Shown: positions 35,831 through 46,561 of the stretch, one piece after another
Position numbering within the stretch: the first letter of the stretch is position 1
Layout: the number at the start of each line of letters is the position of its first letter
Assembly (NCBI GenBank): GCA_016182785.1
Contig: JACPFU010000007.1
Location: 1 to 64,000, forward strand
Direction: 5' to 3'
From: Lysobacterales bacterium
GTDB lineage: Bacteria; Pseudomonadota; Gammaproteobacteria; Xanthomonadales; Ahniellaceae
Length of the DNA stretch: 64,000 nucleotides
Position numbers and translations under genes: made by a program
The notes under the pieces: model-generated
The model's input: the letters and a program-made list of their open reading frames with translations, nothing else
The model's database searches: none
Told to the model about the DNA's origin: nothing

Positions 35831-38047
35831 TCACTCCTCCGGCACGCAGGCGCTCGGAATCTCCTCGAACGAATCGCCGAATAAGGTCTGCGTGCCGGGC
35901 GCAAGGGCGGCAAGCGACGCGCGCGACTGCCCGCCGACCTGAGTGAACTCGCCGCCGACCCAGATCGTCGATCCGACCGCTGCGATCACGCTCGCCCACG
36001 GGTATTCGCCGCCGCCGATGTTCGCGATCCAGGTGCGCTCCGGGAACGGGCTGCCGAGCGACAGCTTGGCCAGGCCCGCGCGCGGATGTCCGCTGACGCT
36101 GGCGAAACCGCCGCCGACATAGACCGAGCCGCCGATCACCTCGACTTCGCCGGCGCCGTAGTTTGCGAACGGCCGCCAGCGCGTGTCGAGCACGCCGCTG
36201 GTGCCGTCGAATCGCGCCAGGCCGCACAGCGTCGTGCCTTGGGCGGCGTCCAGTTCGCCGGCCAGATAGACGCGTCCGGACGCGTCGGTGGCGATGCCCG
36301 AGACGCTGCCGGTGAGGTCGGCGTTCCACGCCGTGGCGGTGCCGGTCGTGGTCGCGACCATGCCGATGCCGGCGCGCGTCGCGCCGCCGATCTGGCTGAA
36401 ACTGCCGGACACCAGCAACCGCCCGGCGCCGGCACCGTGCAGGCGAAACACCGAGCCGGTCAGCTGTGCATTGAAGCCGCTGTCGACGCTGCCGCTGCCA
36501 CTCAGCGCCAGCTTGGCCAGAGCGGGCCGCGCGGCACCGCCGATGTTCTGGAAGCTGCCGCCCACAAACAGCTCGGTGCCGGTGTTGACCAGGGCCTGGA
36601 CGATGCTGTCCGCTGCCGGTGTCCAGGTTGGATCGATCGCACCAGTGGTGGCATCGAGCTTGGCCAGGCGGCTGCGCGCGGTGCCGCTGACGTCGGTGAA
36701 TGCGCCGCCGATGTACAGGCTGCTGCCGGCCACGGCCAGCGCCATGACCAACGAATTCGGTTGCGGGATGAAGGCATGGTCGGCGGCTCCGGCCGCAGTG
36801 ATGCGGGCGAGGTGGCGGTGCGCGGCGCCGTCGACCTTGAGGAAGCGGCCGGCGATGATCGCGCCGCCCGCGGACAGTGGCTGGATCGAGGTCACATCTC
36901 CCGGCATCTCGGCGTCGACGCGCGGCGCCAACGCTGCCGCGGCGGTGAGCCGCGCCAGCCCCATGCGCAGGCTGGTGCCGAGGTTGCGGAACGCGCCACC
37001 CAGCCAGAGTTCCCCGGAAGTGGTGGCGCCGACGGCGCGGACCTCGCCGTCCGCGAGCAGGCTCCATCCGCTGTCGAGCGTGCCGCTGCCGAGTGCATCG
37101 ACCCGCGCCAGGTTGTTGCGGGCAACGCCCCCGACCTGGGTGAATTGCCCGCCGATGTACAGACGGTCGCCTTCGAGCGTGAGTGCGTTCACCGGGCCAT
37201 TGATGCCGCCCGGGTTCCAGTTGCTGTCGGCGCCGCCGCTGGTGCCGAGCTTGGCGAGGCCGGAGCGCGGCGCGCCTCCGATCTCGGTGAAGTAGCCGCC
37301 GACGTAGAGCGCGCCGCCGGAGCCGATCGCGATCGCGGTGACGGTGCCGTTGCTTGCGGCGTCGAAGCTCGCGAGCAGTTGGCCATTGCCGTCGAGTCGC
37401 GCGATGCCGCGGCGCGCAGTACCCGAGACGTTGACGAAATCGCCGGCGATCAACACGCTGCCGCCGGCCTCGACCACGACCTTGCGCACTCCCGCGTCCG
37501 GAACCGCGGCGAAGCCCGCATCGACCGCGCCGGTAACGGCCGCGAAGCGCTTCAGATAGCTGGCCGACGGGCCGCTGCCGAAGCGGCCGCCGACCAACAA
37601 GCGGCCGCTGGCATCGAGCGCCAGCGAACTCACGGCCTCGGGCGCGATGCCTGCCTGCCACGTGCTCACGGTCGCGGTCGCGCCGCTGAGCTTGGCCAGC
37701 AGCGCGCGCGCGACGCCGCCCACGGCGGTGAACTGCCCGGCCACGAAGACGTCGCCGCCGGCGCTCGTGGCCAGCGCATTCACCATCCCATCCGCACCCG
37801 GATTCCACGCCGCATCGATGCTGCCATCGGCGTTCAGTCGCGCCAGGTTCCGGCGCGCGACGCCGTTGATCGACGTGAACTCGCCGCCGACCACCCAGTC
37901 GCCATCCGGCATCGGCGCCAGCGCGTAGACGAAGCCGTTGGCAACGATGCCGAGGTTCGGCGTCGCCTGCACCGCCTGCGCGTGGACGAATGCAGGCGCG
38001 AGGAACGCCGGGAGGGCAAGCAGGAAGCGACGCAGGAACTTGGGCAT
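35831..38047 (-). CDS. Exported delta-60 repeat beta-propeller protein
   Basis: This 738-residue protein has a signal peptide (MPKFLRRFLLALPAFLAPA, then FVHAQA). The mature part consists of many repeats of about 50 residues with the pattern 'GxV..lav...G.llvGG.F...G......lArl..dGs.D..W', that is, delta-60 repeats, which form beta-propellers. The C-terminus LFGDSFE followed by a Cys resembles the LFxDxFE end of the BNR-like proteins at the left of the window. An AAAGGAG ribosome site sits upstream, within the 44-bp element shared with the gene at 2589. No catalytic role is evident; it is probably secreted. Confidence 0.92.
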   Translation of the reverse strand: MPKFLRRFLLALPAFLAPAFVHAQAVQATPNLGIVANGFVYALAPMPDGDWVVGGEFTSINGVARRNLARLNADGSIDAAWNPGADGMVNALATSAGGDVFVAGQFTAVGGVARALLAKLSGATATVSTWQAGIAPEAVSSLALDASGRLLVGGRFGSGPSASYLKRFAAVTGAVDAGFAAVPDAGVRKVVVEAGGSVLIAGDFVNVSGTARRGIARLDGNGQLLASFDAASNGTVTAIAIGSGGALYVGGYFTEIGGAPRSGLAKLGTSGGADSNWNPGGINGPVNALTLEGDRLYIGGQFTQVGGVARNNLARVDALGSGTLDSGWSLLADGEVRAVGATTSGELWLGGAFRNLGTSLRMGLARLTAAAALAPRVDAEMPGDVTSIQPLSAGGAIIAGRFLKVDGAAHRHLARITAAGAADHAFIPQPNSLVMALAVAGSSLYIGGAFTDVSGTARSRLAKLDATTGAIDPTWTPAADSIVQALVNTGTELFVGGSFQNIGGAARPALAKLALSGSGSVDSGFNAQLTGSVFRLHGAGAGRLLVSGSFSQIGGATRAGIGMVATTTGTATAWNADLTGSVSGIATDASGRVYLAGELDAAQGTTLCGLARFDGTSGVLDTRWRPFANYGAGEVEVIGGSVYVGGGFASVSGHPRAGLAKLSLGSPFPERTWIANIGGGEYPWASVIAAVGSTIWVGGEFTQVGGQSRASLAALAPGTQTLFGDSFEEIPSACVPEE

Positions 38048-38052
38048 TGGAA

Positions 38053-38096
38053 TCTCCTTTGCCCATCCATACGTGCGATGCGGGAAGATCTTTCGG
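38053..38096 (-). promoter_or_regulatory. 44-bp upstream element, copy 2
   Basis: Second copy of the element at 2613-2656: CCGAAAGATC, CCGCATC, CGTATG and GGCAAAGGAG in the same order and spacing on the minus strand. It ends 5 bp before the delta-60 ATG and includes its ribosome site, so any promoter core would be the CCGAAAGATC to CGTATG part. Confidence 0.5.
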
Positions 38097-38119
38097 GCGT
38101 GACGCGACCGAAGTCCTGC

Positions 38120-39364
38120 TCAGTGCGTGGCGCGACCCGGCAAGGCCGCCACCGCGCGTGCCAGCAGTCGCAGTGGCAGCGGCGGCTTGGCGTCTCTGCC
38201 GGAAAGCGCCATGCGCATCAGATGCTGGAACGGCGGCGCGTATTCGGCGATGCGCAGCAGTGCACGACGCAGCAGGCGCATGCCGGGACGGTCGTCGCCA
38301 TACAGGTGCACTACCGACAGCGTCGCCAAGTACAGCGGAAACGCGATCGCGCGCAGGTTGCGCTCGTATTCGGCCAGCGGTTCGGCGTCGGCGATGTCCT
38401 GTCCGCGACGGCGCGCCAGCATCATCGCATCGCTGAGCAAGGCGATGCCGCGCAGGCCGAGGTTGTAGCCGTGCGCGGTGATCGGGTGCATGCCGATCGC
38501 GGCGTCGCCGAGACAGGCGAAGCGCGTCGCGACCAGGCGCTCGGGCGCGACCCCGACCAGCGGATAGACATGGCGCTCGCCAACCAGCTGCATCGCGCCG
38601 AGGCGTTGACCGTAGCGAGCGGCGACAGCATCGCCAAAGGCCTCCGGCGACAGCGCCTGCAGTGCGTCCATCTCGGCGGGCGTCAGCGTGATCACCACCG
38701 AAGCGAGATCGTCGCGCAGCGGCAGCAGTGCCAGCGTCTGGCCGTAGCCCAGCCATTCCCAGGCGATGCCGGGCTGCGGCTTTTCCAGGCGCATGCGGCA
38801 GACCAGCATGTTGCGACCGAAATCGTGCTGGCGCGCGGCGATGCCCATGCGCCTGCGGCTGGCCGAGAAGCGGCTGTCGGCCGCGACCAGCAGTCGCGCC
38901 GTGATCACCTCGCCATCATCGAGCGTGACGCGCGCGCCGTCGTCATCGGTGGCGATGTCCTGCGCCTTGCGTCCGAGCTTCCAGACAATGCCGGCGGCTT
39001 CGGCGGCGCTTTCGTAGGCGACGCGACGCAGCGCGTGGTTGCTGACCATCCAGCCCAGCGCCTCGGCGCCGTCCGCTGCCGCCACCCGCATCGGCGATTC
39101 GGAATCGCCATCGAACACCTGCGCCTCGCGCAGCGGCGCGAATTCGGTCTCGCCGAGCCGCGACCACTGGCCCCACTGCTCCAGCAATTGCCGCGACAAC
39201 AAGGTCAGCGCGATCTCGCGCCCGTCGTCGCGCGGCGCCGCCAGCGCCTCGCGCGCGGCCGGATCGACCACCGTCACCGACCAACCCTGCCGCGCCAGCA
39301 CCCCGGCCAGGCTCAACCCGGCCGGACCGGCACCAATGATCACCACATCGCATGCGTCGCTCAT
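38120..39364 (-). CDS. FAD-dependent ubiquinone-biosynthesis-type monooxygenase (UbiH/UbiF/UbiM family)
   Basis: This 414-residue flavoprotein has the dinucleotide-binding motif DVVIIGAGPAGLSLAGVLA at the N-terminus and the second FAD motif CLGDAAIGMHPITAHGYNLG at about residue 275-300. The form HPITAHGYNLG rather than HPIAGQGLN suggests the UbiM-type branch, which hydroxylates the ubiquinone ring; this is a family-level judgement. ATG 39364 is preferred to the 15-bp-upstream one because the motif then begins six residues in. It is the only ubiquinone-type gene in the window. Substrate position cannot be decided from sequence. Confidence 0.82.
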   Translation of the reverse strand: MSDACDVVIIGAGPAGLSLAGVLARQGWSVTVVDPAAREALAAPRDDGREIALTLLSRQLLEQWGQWSRLGETEFAPLREAQVFDGDSESPMRVAAADGAEALGWMVSNHALRRVAYESAAEAAGIVWKLGRKAQDIATDDDGARVTLDDGEVITARLLVAADSRFSASRRRMGIAARQHDFGRNMLVCRMRLEKPQPGIAWEWLGYGQTLALLPLRDDLASVVITLTPAEMDALQALSPEAFGDAVAARYGQRLGAMQLVGERHVYPLVGVAPERLVATRFACLGDAAIGMHPITAHGYNLGLRGIALLSDAMMLARRRGQDIADAEPLAEYERNLRAIAFPLYLATLSVVHLYGDDRPGMRLLRRALLRIAEYAPPFQHLMRMALSGRDAKPPLPLRLLARAVAALPGRATH

Positions 39365-39415
39365 GGCGGCATTGTCCACGAAAACCGCGGCTGGGCGTGT
39401 GAGGATGGGGCTCGG

Positions 39416-41893
39416 TCAGTGTTCCACCCAGCGAAGTTGCGCAAGGTCGAACGCGCCGTGCGCTGTCAGACGGCCCTCCAGTGGCTGCAGCCGCTGGAAC
39501 TTGCCTCCCTTCTCGCGTCCGACGAAGACACAGCGGCCGTAGTCGTCATGTGCCGGGCCCTGCGCCTTCTTCACGTCCAGCGGATCTCCCCAGCCGCGCG
39601 GCCCCTTGATCTCGACCAGTGCCACATGGTCGGGGCAGTTGCGCCCGCGATGTGCGACGACGAAATCGGGATGGAACGGCGCGCCGTCGTTCCAGCGATA
39701 CAACTGCAGGCGTTCCGGCCCGGTGGACGGATTGCGATGCCACCACAACACGTCGTCGCAGCGGTCGAGCAGCAGCGCGAATTCGCGTTCGTCTTCGGAG
39801 TCGAAGTCCGGGAGGATGCCGTAGGCGTTCTTTCGTGACGGCGTGCGGCCTTCGTCAAAACTGAGGGCAAGCGGCAGCGCGACGCGCCGCTGTTGGACGT
39901 TCGGCATGCGTGCGCGCTTGAATGCGTTGCGCAGCAATTCCGGGTGGTGCACCAACACGAAATCGAGAGCGCGGTCGAGTGCTTCCGTGTCAGAGGGCGC
40001 CGGCATGCCCGCCTCTGCCAGTTTGCACACGAAGCGCTCATCGATCAGGTGCAGCAGCTTGCGCTGGTCCAGATCGAACAGGCCGAGCTGCCGCTGTACC
40101 TTGTTCGATACCTGCTCGGCATCGAGCTGGGCCTGGACATAGCTCTCGCGTTCTTCGGCAACCCCGACGAACACGTCGCGCTCGGTACGCAGAAGACGCG
40201 TCAGGGTCTGGTGCATCGAACCGAGTACGCCGGGCGAGAAGTCGAGATGGTCGACTACCCGTTGTTCGAGGTCGCTGTCGATGGTTGGTAGCGCTTCACT
40301 GATCAGCTCGCGCGGCACGCCTTCGCGCAGTCGGTAGCTGAGTCTTCGGGCCGCATCGCGTGCGAGCAGGTCGGGAAGCAATGCGCGCGGGGCAGCAGAC
40401 GAATTGGTCGGGCCGCCGAGGTTGGGGAACAAGCTCATGGTCGCGCCCAGTTGCTGCGCCTCCTGCCCAAGTTCGTGTAGGGCCGGGGAGGCATCGTCGC
40501 CGAGGGAGATTCCGCTCGAACCGATCAGCAGGCTGGCTGTCTCGCCGGTGCGAAGCACTTGGATGGTGTGACTGCTGCCGACGACGCTGACGACGGTCTG
40601 TGTTCCGAGTTCGGGCGCCTGCGTCGACAGCTTCGCGATCATCTCGCCCGCGCTCAGCAGGCCCTCCTGAGTTTCTGCGTTGGCGAGAAAAACGTAGCCA
40701 TGCGCCAGCTCAGGTGCGGTCTCACGATGGCGCAGCAGCGGATGCACACGCATCAAGCGCCCGATCACCTGCACGCCGAAATCGGGATCGCGAGCGCCAC
40801 GCAATGCGGCCAGCGTGAACGCTCGCGGCGCGTCGAAACCAAGCGCTACCGCCATCTTGAAGAGCAGCACTTCGACGGTCGGGTCGTTCGCCAGCGCAAT
40901 CAAGTCGGGATCGGGTTCGTTCGCGGTGTGGATGCGCACGGCCGACTCGGCAAATCCGAGTTGCTGCACCAACAATCGCTGCGCTTCTCGCATGGCTTGA
41001 GTGCCGTCCGGTACCTGAACCAGCATCAGCGGCGTAAGGACGATGCCGTTGGCCCGCAACTGTTGCTGCAGGTGCCGATGCATCTGCGTGCATTCGTGCA
41101 GGGCAAGGCGTTCGTAGTCGACCAGCGTGGCCAGGTCGCCATCGGCGGCCACAAATCGGACCAGCTTGACGCCACGCTTCAGAAGGCCGGCATCAACGCC
41201 GTCGCGGCGAGCGACGGTGATCCATTCCTCCGGGTCGCCGACTCGATAGCCGGTGTCGCGTTCGAATTTCACTGCATCTGCATCGCGCGGCGTCGCCGTC
41301 ATCATGACGGTGAAGTCCGGCCGCAGCACGTCGGTGAAGAAGGCGCGTGCCTCCTTCGACTTGTGAAAGCCGTGGTGGGCTTCGTCGACGACGCAGCCGA
41401 TGCGCATGCCTTGGGCACGGGCGAGTGTCAGCAAGTCATCGAGCGAAGCGCCGTCATCGCCGCGGCTGCGCGCCTTGCGCCCCGCTTGATTCGCGGTGGC
41501 GACGCTCTGCCAGGTCGTCACGAAGATGCCGCCGCTGGCCACGGCGTCGATGCGGCGGTCGCTGCCGAGATCCAACAAGCGCAGCGCCGGGCTCTGCCGA
41601 CACAAGACAGCGCGAGCTTGTTCGACCAAGCCGGCGAAGGGCGCGAACCAGAACCAAAGCGTGGGCGCGCCGGGATCGAAGCGAGCGAGAATTTCCGCTG
41701 CCAGCAGGGTCTTGCCGGCCCCTGTTGGGGCACACAGCATGACCGTGCCGTTGCGTCGGGCGACCGTCGCCGCGTGCGACGGATCGGCGTCGGGCGGCAG
41801 CGCGTCATACAACGCGCGGGTGGCGTCGAGTCGTTGCAGCACACCGCGGGCGGTGTCGTCCTGGAACTTCAGCAGCGACAACGGACCGCTCAT
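39416..41893 (-). CDS. Type III restriction enzyme Res subunit
   Basis: This 825-residue protein combines an SF2 helicase (Walker A in LCAPTGAGKTLLAAEIL, DEAH-box in VVDEAHHGF, later VIGRLMRVHPLL) with a C-terminal nuclease domain. In that domain HPDFVV and VEIKGPRGW give the PD-(E/D)xK pattern of restriction nucleases. It should translocate or switch along DNA and cut when two unmodified sites are met. The ATG at 41893 overlaps the stop of the methyltransferase fusion (ATGA), so both are translated together. The residues listed are direct observation; the class III assignment follows from the paired Mod gene. Confidence 0.92.
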   Translation of the reverse strand: MSGPLSLLKFQDDTARGVLQRLDATRALYDALPPDADPSHAATVARRNGTVMLCAPTGAGKTLLAAEILARFDPGAPTLWFWFAPFAGLVEQARAVLCRQSPALRLLDLGSDRRIDAVASGGIFVTTWQSVATANQAGRKARSRGDDGASLDDLLTLARAQGMRIGCVVDEAHHGFHKSKEARAFFTDVLRPDFTVMMTATPRDADAVKFERDTGYRVGDPEEWITVARRDGVDAGLLKRGVKLVRFVAADGDLATLVDYERLALHECTQMHRHLQQQLRANGIVLTPLMLVQVPDGTQAMREAQRLLVQQLGFAESAVRIHTANEPDPDLIALANDPTVEVLLFKMAVALGFDAPRAFTLAALRGARDPDFGVQVIGRLMRVHPLLRHRETAPELAHGYVFLANAETQEGLLSAGEMIAKLSTQAPELGTQTVVSVVGSSHTIQVLRTGETASLLIGSSGISLGDDASPALHELGQEAQQLGATMSLFPNLGGPTNSSAAPRALLPDLLARDAARRLSYRLREGVPRELISEALPTIDSDLEQRVVDHLDFSPGVLGSMHQTLTRLLRTERDVFVGVAEERESYVQAQLDAEQVSNKVQRQLGLFDLDQRKLLHLIDERFVCKLAEAGMPAPSDTEALDRALDFVLVHHPELLRNAFKRARMPNVQQRRVALPLALSFDEGRTPSRKNAYGILPDFDSEDEREFALLLDRCDDVLWWHRNPSTGPERLQLYRWNDGAPFHPDFVVAHRGRNCPDHVALVEIKGPRGWGDPLDVKKAQGPAHDDYGRCVFVGREKGGKFQRLQPLEGRLTAHGAFDLAQLRWVEH

Positions 41894-44181
41894 GATTTGG
41901 CTCCGCCGAAACGCAGACGAAGCGATTCGGGAATCGGCCGGCATTCCACTTGCGCCGGCAGGTCGGCGAGACGTGGCGGTGTCCAGGTGTAGACGACGAT
42001 CGCGCGGCCGGCGTTTGCAGCGCACCAGTCTCGGAGAATTTGCATGTCGCCCTCGTGCCATTCGGGCAGGTAGGCGAGCGCCCGATCCCTGTCGTCACGG
42101 AGCACAAGGCGGATGACGCGTTCCGGCTGCAGCGGCAGATCGTGCAACAGTTGCAGCGCATTCCAGATCTCGTCGTGACCGAGGCGGCGCGCGAGCCGGT
42201 GTTTGGGCACACGTCGCGCACGCAGATATGCAAAGCCGCCGCCAAGCCCTTGGATTTCTACGCCCTTCGCATTCGTATAACCGCGCATCACGCGACGCAC
42301 GCGCTCGGCGCAGACGTCACGGCACAAGTTCTTGTCGGGCGCTTCGTCGGTGCGCTCAGTGCTGCTCACCAAAATGAACCGCCGATTCCCCCCATCCTCC
42401 GCATTCAACTTCTCCACGGCTTGCGCCGTGGTGCCTGATCCAGCAAAGAAGTCGAGAATCACCGCGTTCTTGTCGTTGACGAAAGCCAGCAGGTACTGCA
42501 GCAACGAGAGCGGTTTTGGATAGGTGAAGGCGATGCTCATGTCCTGCAGTGAAGCACCGTCTGCCTGCGTGCTCCCAAGATTCCGAAGCACGGATATCAC
42601 ATGGGATGGCGAAGAGCGAACCTTGATGTTCTCGATGGCGCCAGAGCGCGTCAGTGCGAATGTTGTCGACTGCTTCTTCGAGTCCAAGATCGGCGCGAAT
42701 CCGCCATCGATGAACTGCTTGCATTGCTGCCGATTCGCCCAGCCGCTCCGCAGAACTACTGGGTTGCACAATGCTCCGCTTCTCACCACCGCGTCACCCA
42801 ATAGGTGGGGCCACTTGTCTGTCCGCGCCCTGACAATGCCTGAGTCGAAATCCGCCGGAAAGCCGGTAGGCAGCGTGATTTCGGATACCGGATTTTTCGG
42901 GCCATTCTTGACGATCGTGTTTCTCACTTCCTGTCGGAATAGCTTGCTGGATCGATCCACATTGGGATCGACCAAGGCCGGCATCGCGATCAGGTCTGAG
43001 TTTCGTGCATAGAGCAGCACGTATTCGTGGCAAACCTTGATCTTGGCCTGGTTGTCGAAATTCCCGTCCGTCTGCCAGACCAAGCAAGCAACCTTGTTCT
43101 GCTCGCCGAAGACGCGGTCCATGAGCATGCCGAGGCGGAACAGTTCGTTGTCGTCGATGCTGACGAAAATCACGCCATCGTCCGCGAGCAGATCGCGGGC
43201 GAGGGTGAGGCGGCGGTACATGAACTCGAGCCACAGCGAATGGCGGAATCGGTGCGACTTGTCCACGAAGCGGTCGTTGTAGACGAAATCGCGGTTACCG
43301 GTGTTGTACGGCGGATCGATGTAGATGCAGCGGATCTTTCCGGCGTGCGTCATGCGCAAATAGCGCAGTGCATCGTAGTTGTCGCCCTCGACGATCAGGT
43401 TCCGATACGGCGCTTCACCGTGGCTCAGCGCCGCGTCGAACTCCAGTGCCACGAAATCTTCGTTGATCGCGGCATCTGCCTCGACACCGTCGCCCGGACG
43501 TTCCCACACGAGGCCCAGTTGCCGTTCGGCATCGCGGCGTTCCAGCAGGCGCACGAGTTGGTCGCGCGACAGGTGCTCGTAGCGGCCACGAGCCTCTCTC
43601 CCGCCGGGAGAGGGGTTGGGGTGAGGGACAGTCGAAGCGTCGCGCTCCGCAACGACCCTCACCCCCGGTCCCTCTCCCGGCGGGAGAGGGGAGGATGGTG
43701 CGCAGGGATCAGCGCTGGCCAATGGGGCGAAGAGCAGGGCACGCACGTCGGATAACGGCGCAAACGCCGCCTCGATGCGAGGTCGAACGTCTTCCCACGA
43801 CAAGCCGCCCAGGCCGCAACCGAGTGCGGGCAAGGCGATGGAGCGGATGCCGCGTCTGCGCACTTCGCTCACCAGGTCCGCCAGCCCGGCATCGATATCC
43901 TCGAGCCTGGACTGATGGCGCCACTGCCGCTTGGTCGGGAAGTTGACGATCCAACGTGGATTCAGAAGTTTGGCGCGTTCGATGACCTGCACCTTGCCCG
44001 GACGCAGTTCACCGCTGCGGCAGGCTGCCTCGTAGACCGGCAGGATTTCCGGGAAGGCTCGCGCGAATTGCAGCGCGATGCCCTTGCCCATCGTGCCTTC
44101 CGTGTTGACGGCGTTGACCAACGCCTCCGCGTCCGCAGATAGGAGGCTGTTGCCATGAACGATGCAGGGGATGGCAGACAT
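41890..44181 (-). CDS. DarG-like macrodomain fused to type III DNA methyltransferase (Mod)
   Basis: This 763-residue protein joins two domains in one frame. Residues 1-160 are a DarG-like macrodomain: ALVNAVNTEGTMGKGIALQF is the nucleotide-binding loop and PALGCGLGGLSW the second loop; such domains remove ADP-ribose from DNA in DarTG systems. Residues about 163-196 are coded by a REP-like element (43593-43693). From about 197 the Mod enzyme begins, with RYEHLSRDQLVRLLE, DPPYNTG (motif IV) and DFFAGSGTTAQAV (motif I), the order of beta-class methyltransferases. The usual Mod start ATG is missing: CGT GGC CGC stands where family members often read ATG GCC CGC. So translation has to come from the macrodomain. 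No DarT toxin gene is found. Confidence 0.88.
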   Translation of the reverse strand: MSAIPCIVHGNSLLSADAEALVNAVNTEGTMGKGIALQFARAFPEILPVYEAACRSGELRPGKVQVIERAKLLNPRWIVNFPTKRQWRHQSRLEDIDAGLADLVSEVRRRGIRSIALPALGCGLGGLSWEDVRPRIEAAFAPLSDVRALLFAPLASADPCAPSSPLPPGEGPGVRVVAERDASTVPHPNPSPGGREARGRYEHLSRDQLVRLLERRDAERQLGLVWERPGDGVEADAAINEDFVALEFDAALSHGEAPYRNLIVEGDNYDALRYLRMTHAGKIRCIYIDPPYNTGNRDFVYNDRFVDKSHRFRHSLWLEFMYRRLTLARDLLADDGVIFVSIDDNELFRLGMLMDRVFGEQNKVACLVWQTDGNFDNQAKIKVCHEYVLLYARNSDLIAMPALVDPNVDRSSKLFRQEVRNTIVKNGPKNPVSEITLPTGFPADFDSGIVRARTDKWPHLLGDAVVRSGALCNPVVLRSGWANRQQCKQFIDGGFAPILDSKKQSTTFALTRSGAIENIKVRSSPSHVISVLRNLGSTQADGASLQDMSIAFTYPKPLSLLQYLLAFVNDKNAVILDFFAGSGTTAQAVEKLNAEDGGNRRFILVSSTERTDEAPDKNLCRDVCAERVRRVMRGYTNAKGVEIQGLGGGFAYLRARRVPKHRLARRLGHDEIWNALQLLHDLPLQPERVIRLVLRDDRDRALAYLPEWHEGDMQILRDWCAANAGRAIVVYTWTPPRLADLPAQVECRPIPESLRLRFGGAKS
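43593..43693. repeat. REP-like double palindrome inside the macro-Mod gene
   Basis: Two inverted palindromes of about 20 bp, each of the form CCTCTCCCGGCGGGAGAGG, bracket about 60 bp, with flanks GGGTGAGGG and CCCTCACCC also mirrored. This is the layout of a paired REP (BIME-like) element common in Pseudomonas and Xanthomonas. It is read in frame as a Pro/Gly linker with SPLPPGEGPGVRV. Confidence 0.8.
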
Positions 44182-44261
44182 GTGGCACCTGATGGGTCCG
44201 CGCATTGTCACGGCCCGCGACCCACCGCGGCAAGCCGCAGCGGACATTCCGTGGTTCAATA

Positions 44262-46280
<2,019 letters not shown>

Positions 46281-46286
46281 TGGGGG

Positions 46287-46379
46287 TCAGATCACGACCA
46301 GCTGATCGGCGGTCGCGCCGATCACGCCGTTGCGCGGAATCGGCTCGGTGAGCGTCACGGCAACCAGCGCGCACTTCAT
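46287..46379 (-). pseudogene. vapC remnant (C-terminal end only)
   Basis: A 30-codon frame begins at ATG 46379, overlapping the stop of the vapB remnant by 4 bp. Its content, LVAVTLTEPIP then GATADQLVVI, matches only the end of PIN-domain VapC toxins, where a Thr/Asp strand is followed by GA..D.L.VI. The catalytic acidic residues of the PIN domain are all missing, so the toxin is dead. A deletion that fused the start to the end is the simplest explanation. Confidence 0.6.
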
Positions 46380-46561
46380 TCGCCCAGATCGTCTCGCAGC
46401 CGGTTGATCAGTTCATTGGTGACCACCGCGCCGACGCGTTTCGGGATCGGCTCGAAGCCGAACTTGGCCGCTGCTCGAGTGCGCGAATCGTGCCCGCACA
46501 CCTGCAGCCTGGCGCGGGCCAGTTCCGAAATCACTTCACCCGCCGGCCGTTCTTGACCCCT
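46376..46561 (-). pseudogene. vapB remnant (N-terminus lost)
   Basis: The frame reads RGQERPAGEVISELARARLQ, then FGFEPIP...VVTNELINRLRDDLGE, matching the C-terminal two thirds of VapB antitoxins. The N-terminal ribbon-helix-helix strand and the start are missing. Upstream the same frame continues as low-complexity sequence inside the neighbouring gene, with which it overlaps. It forms a broken vapBC pair with the toxin fragment; an intact but different pair lies at 50592-51250. Confidence 0.6.

Noticed and set aside
35058-38756. A 1232-codon frame spanning the exported unknown and the delta-60 gene
   Set aside because: Only its last 229 residues, from ATG 35747 with a signal peptide, read like a protein; the rest is a shadow of the delta-60 gene.
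46303-46324. Inverted repeat TGATCGGC-N6-GCCGATCA after thiC as a terminator
   Set aside because: It lies inside the vapC remnant and has no T tract, so it is more likely a coincidence of former coding sequence.
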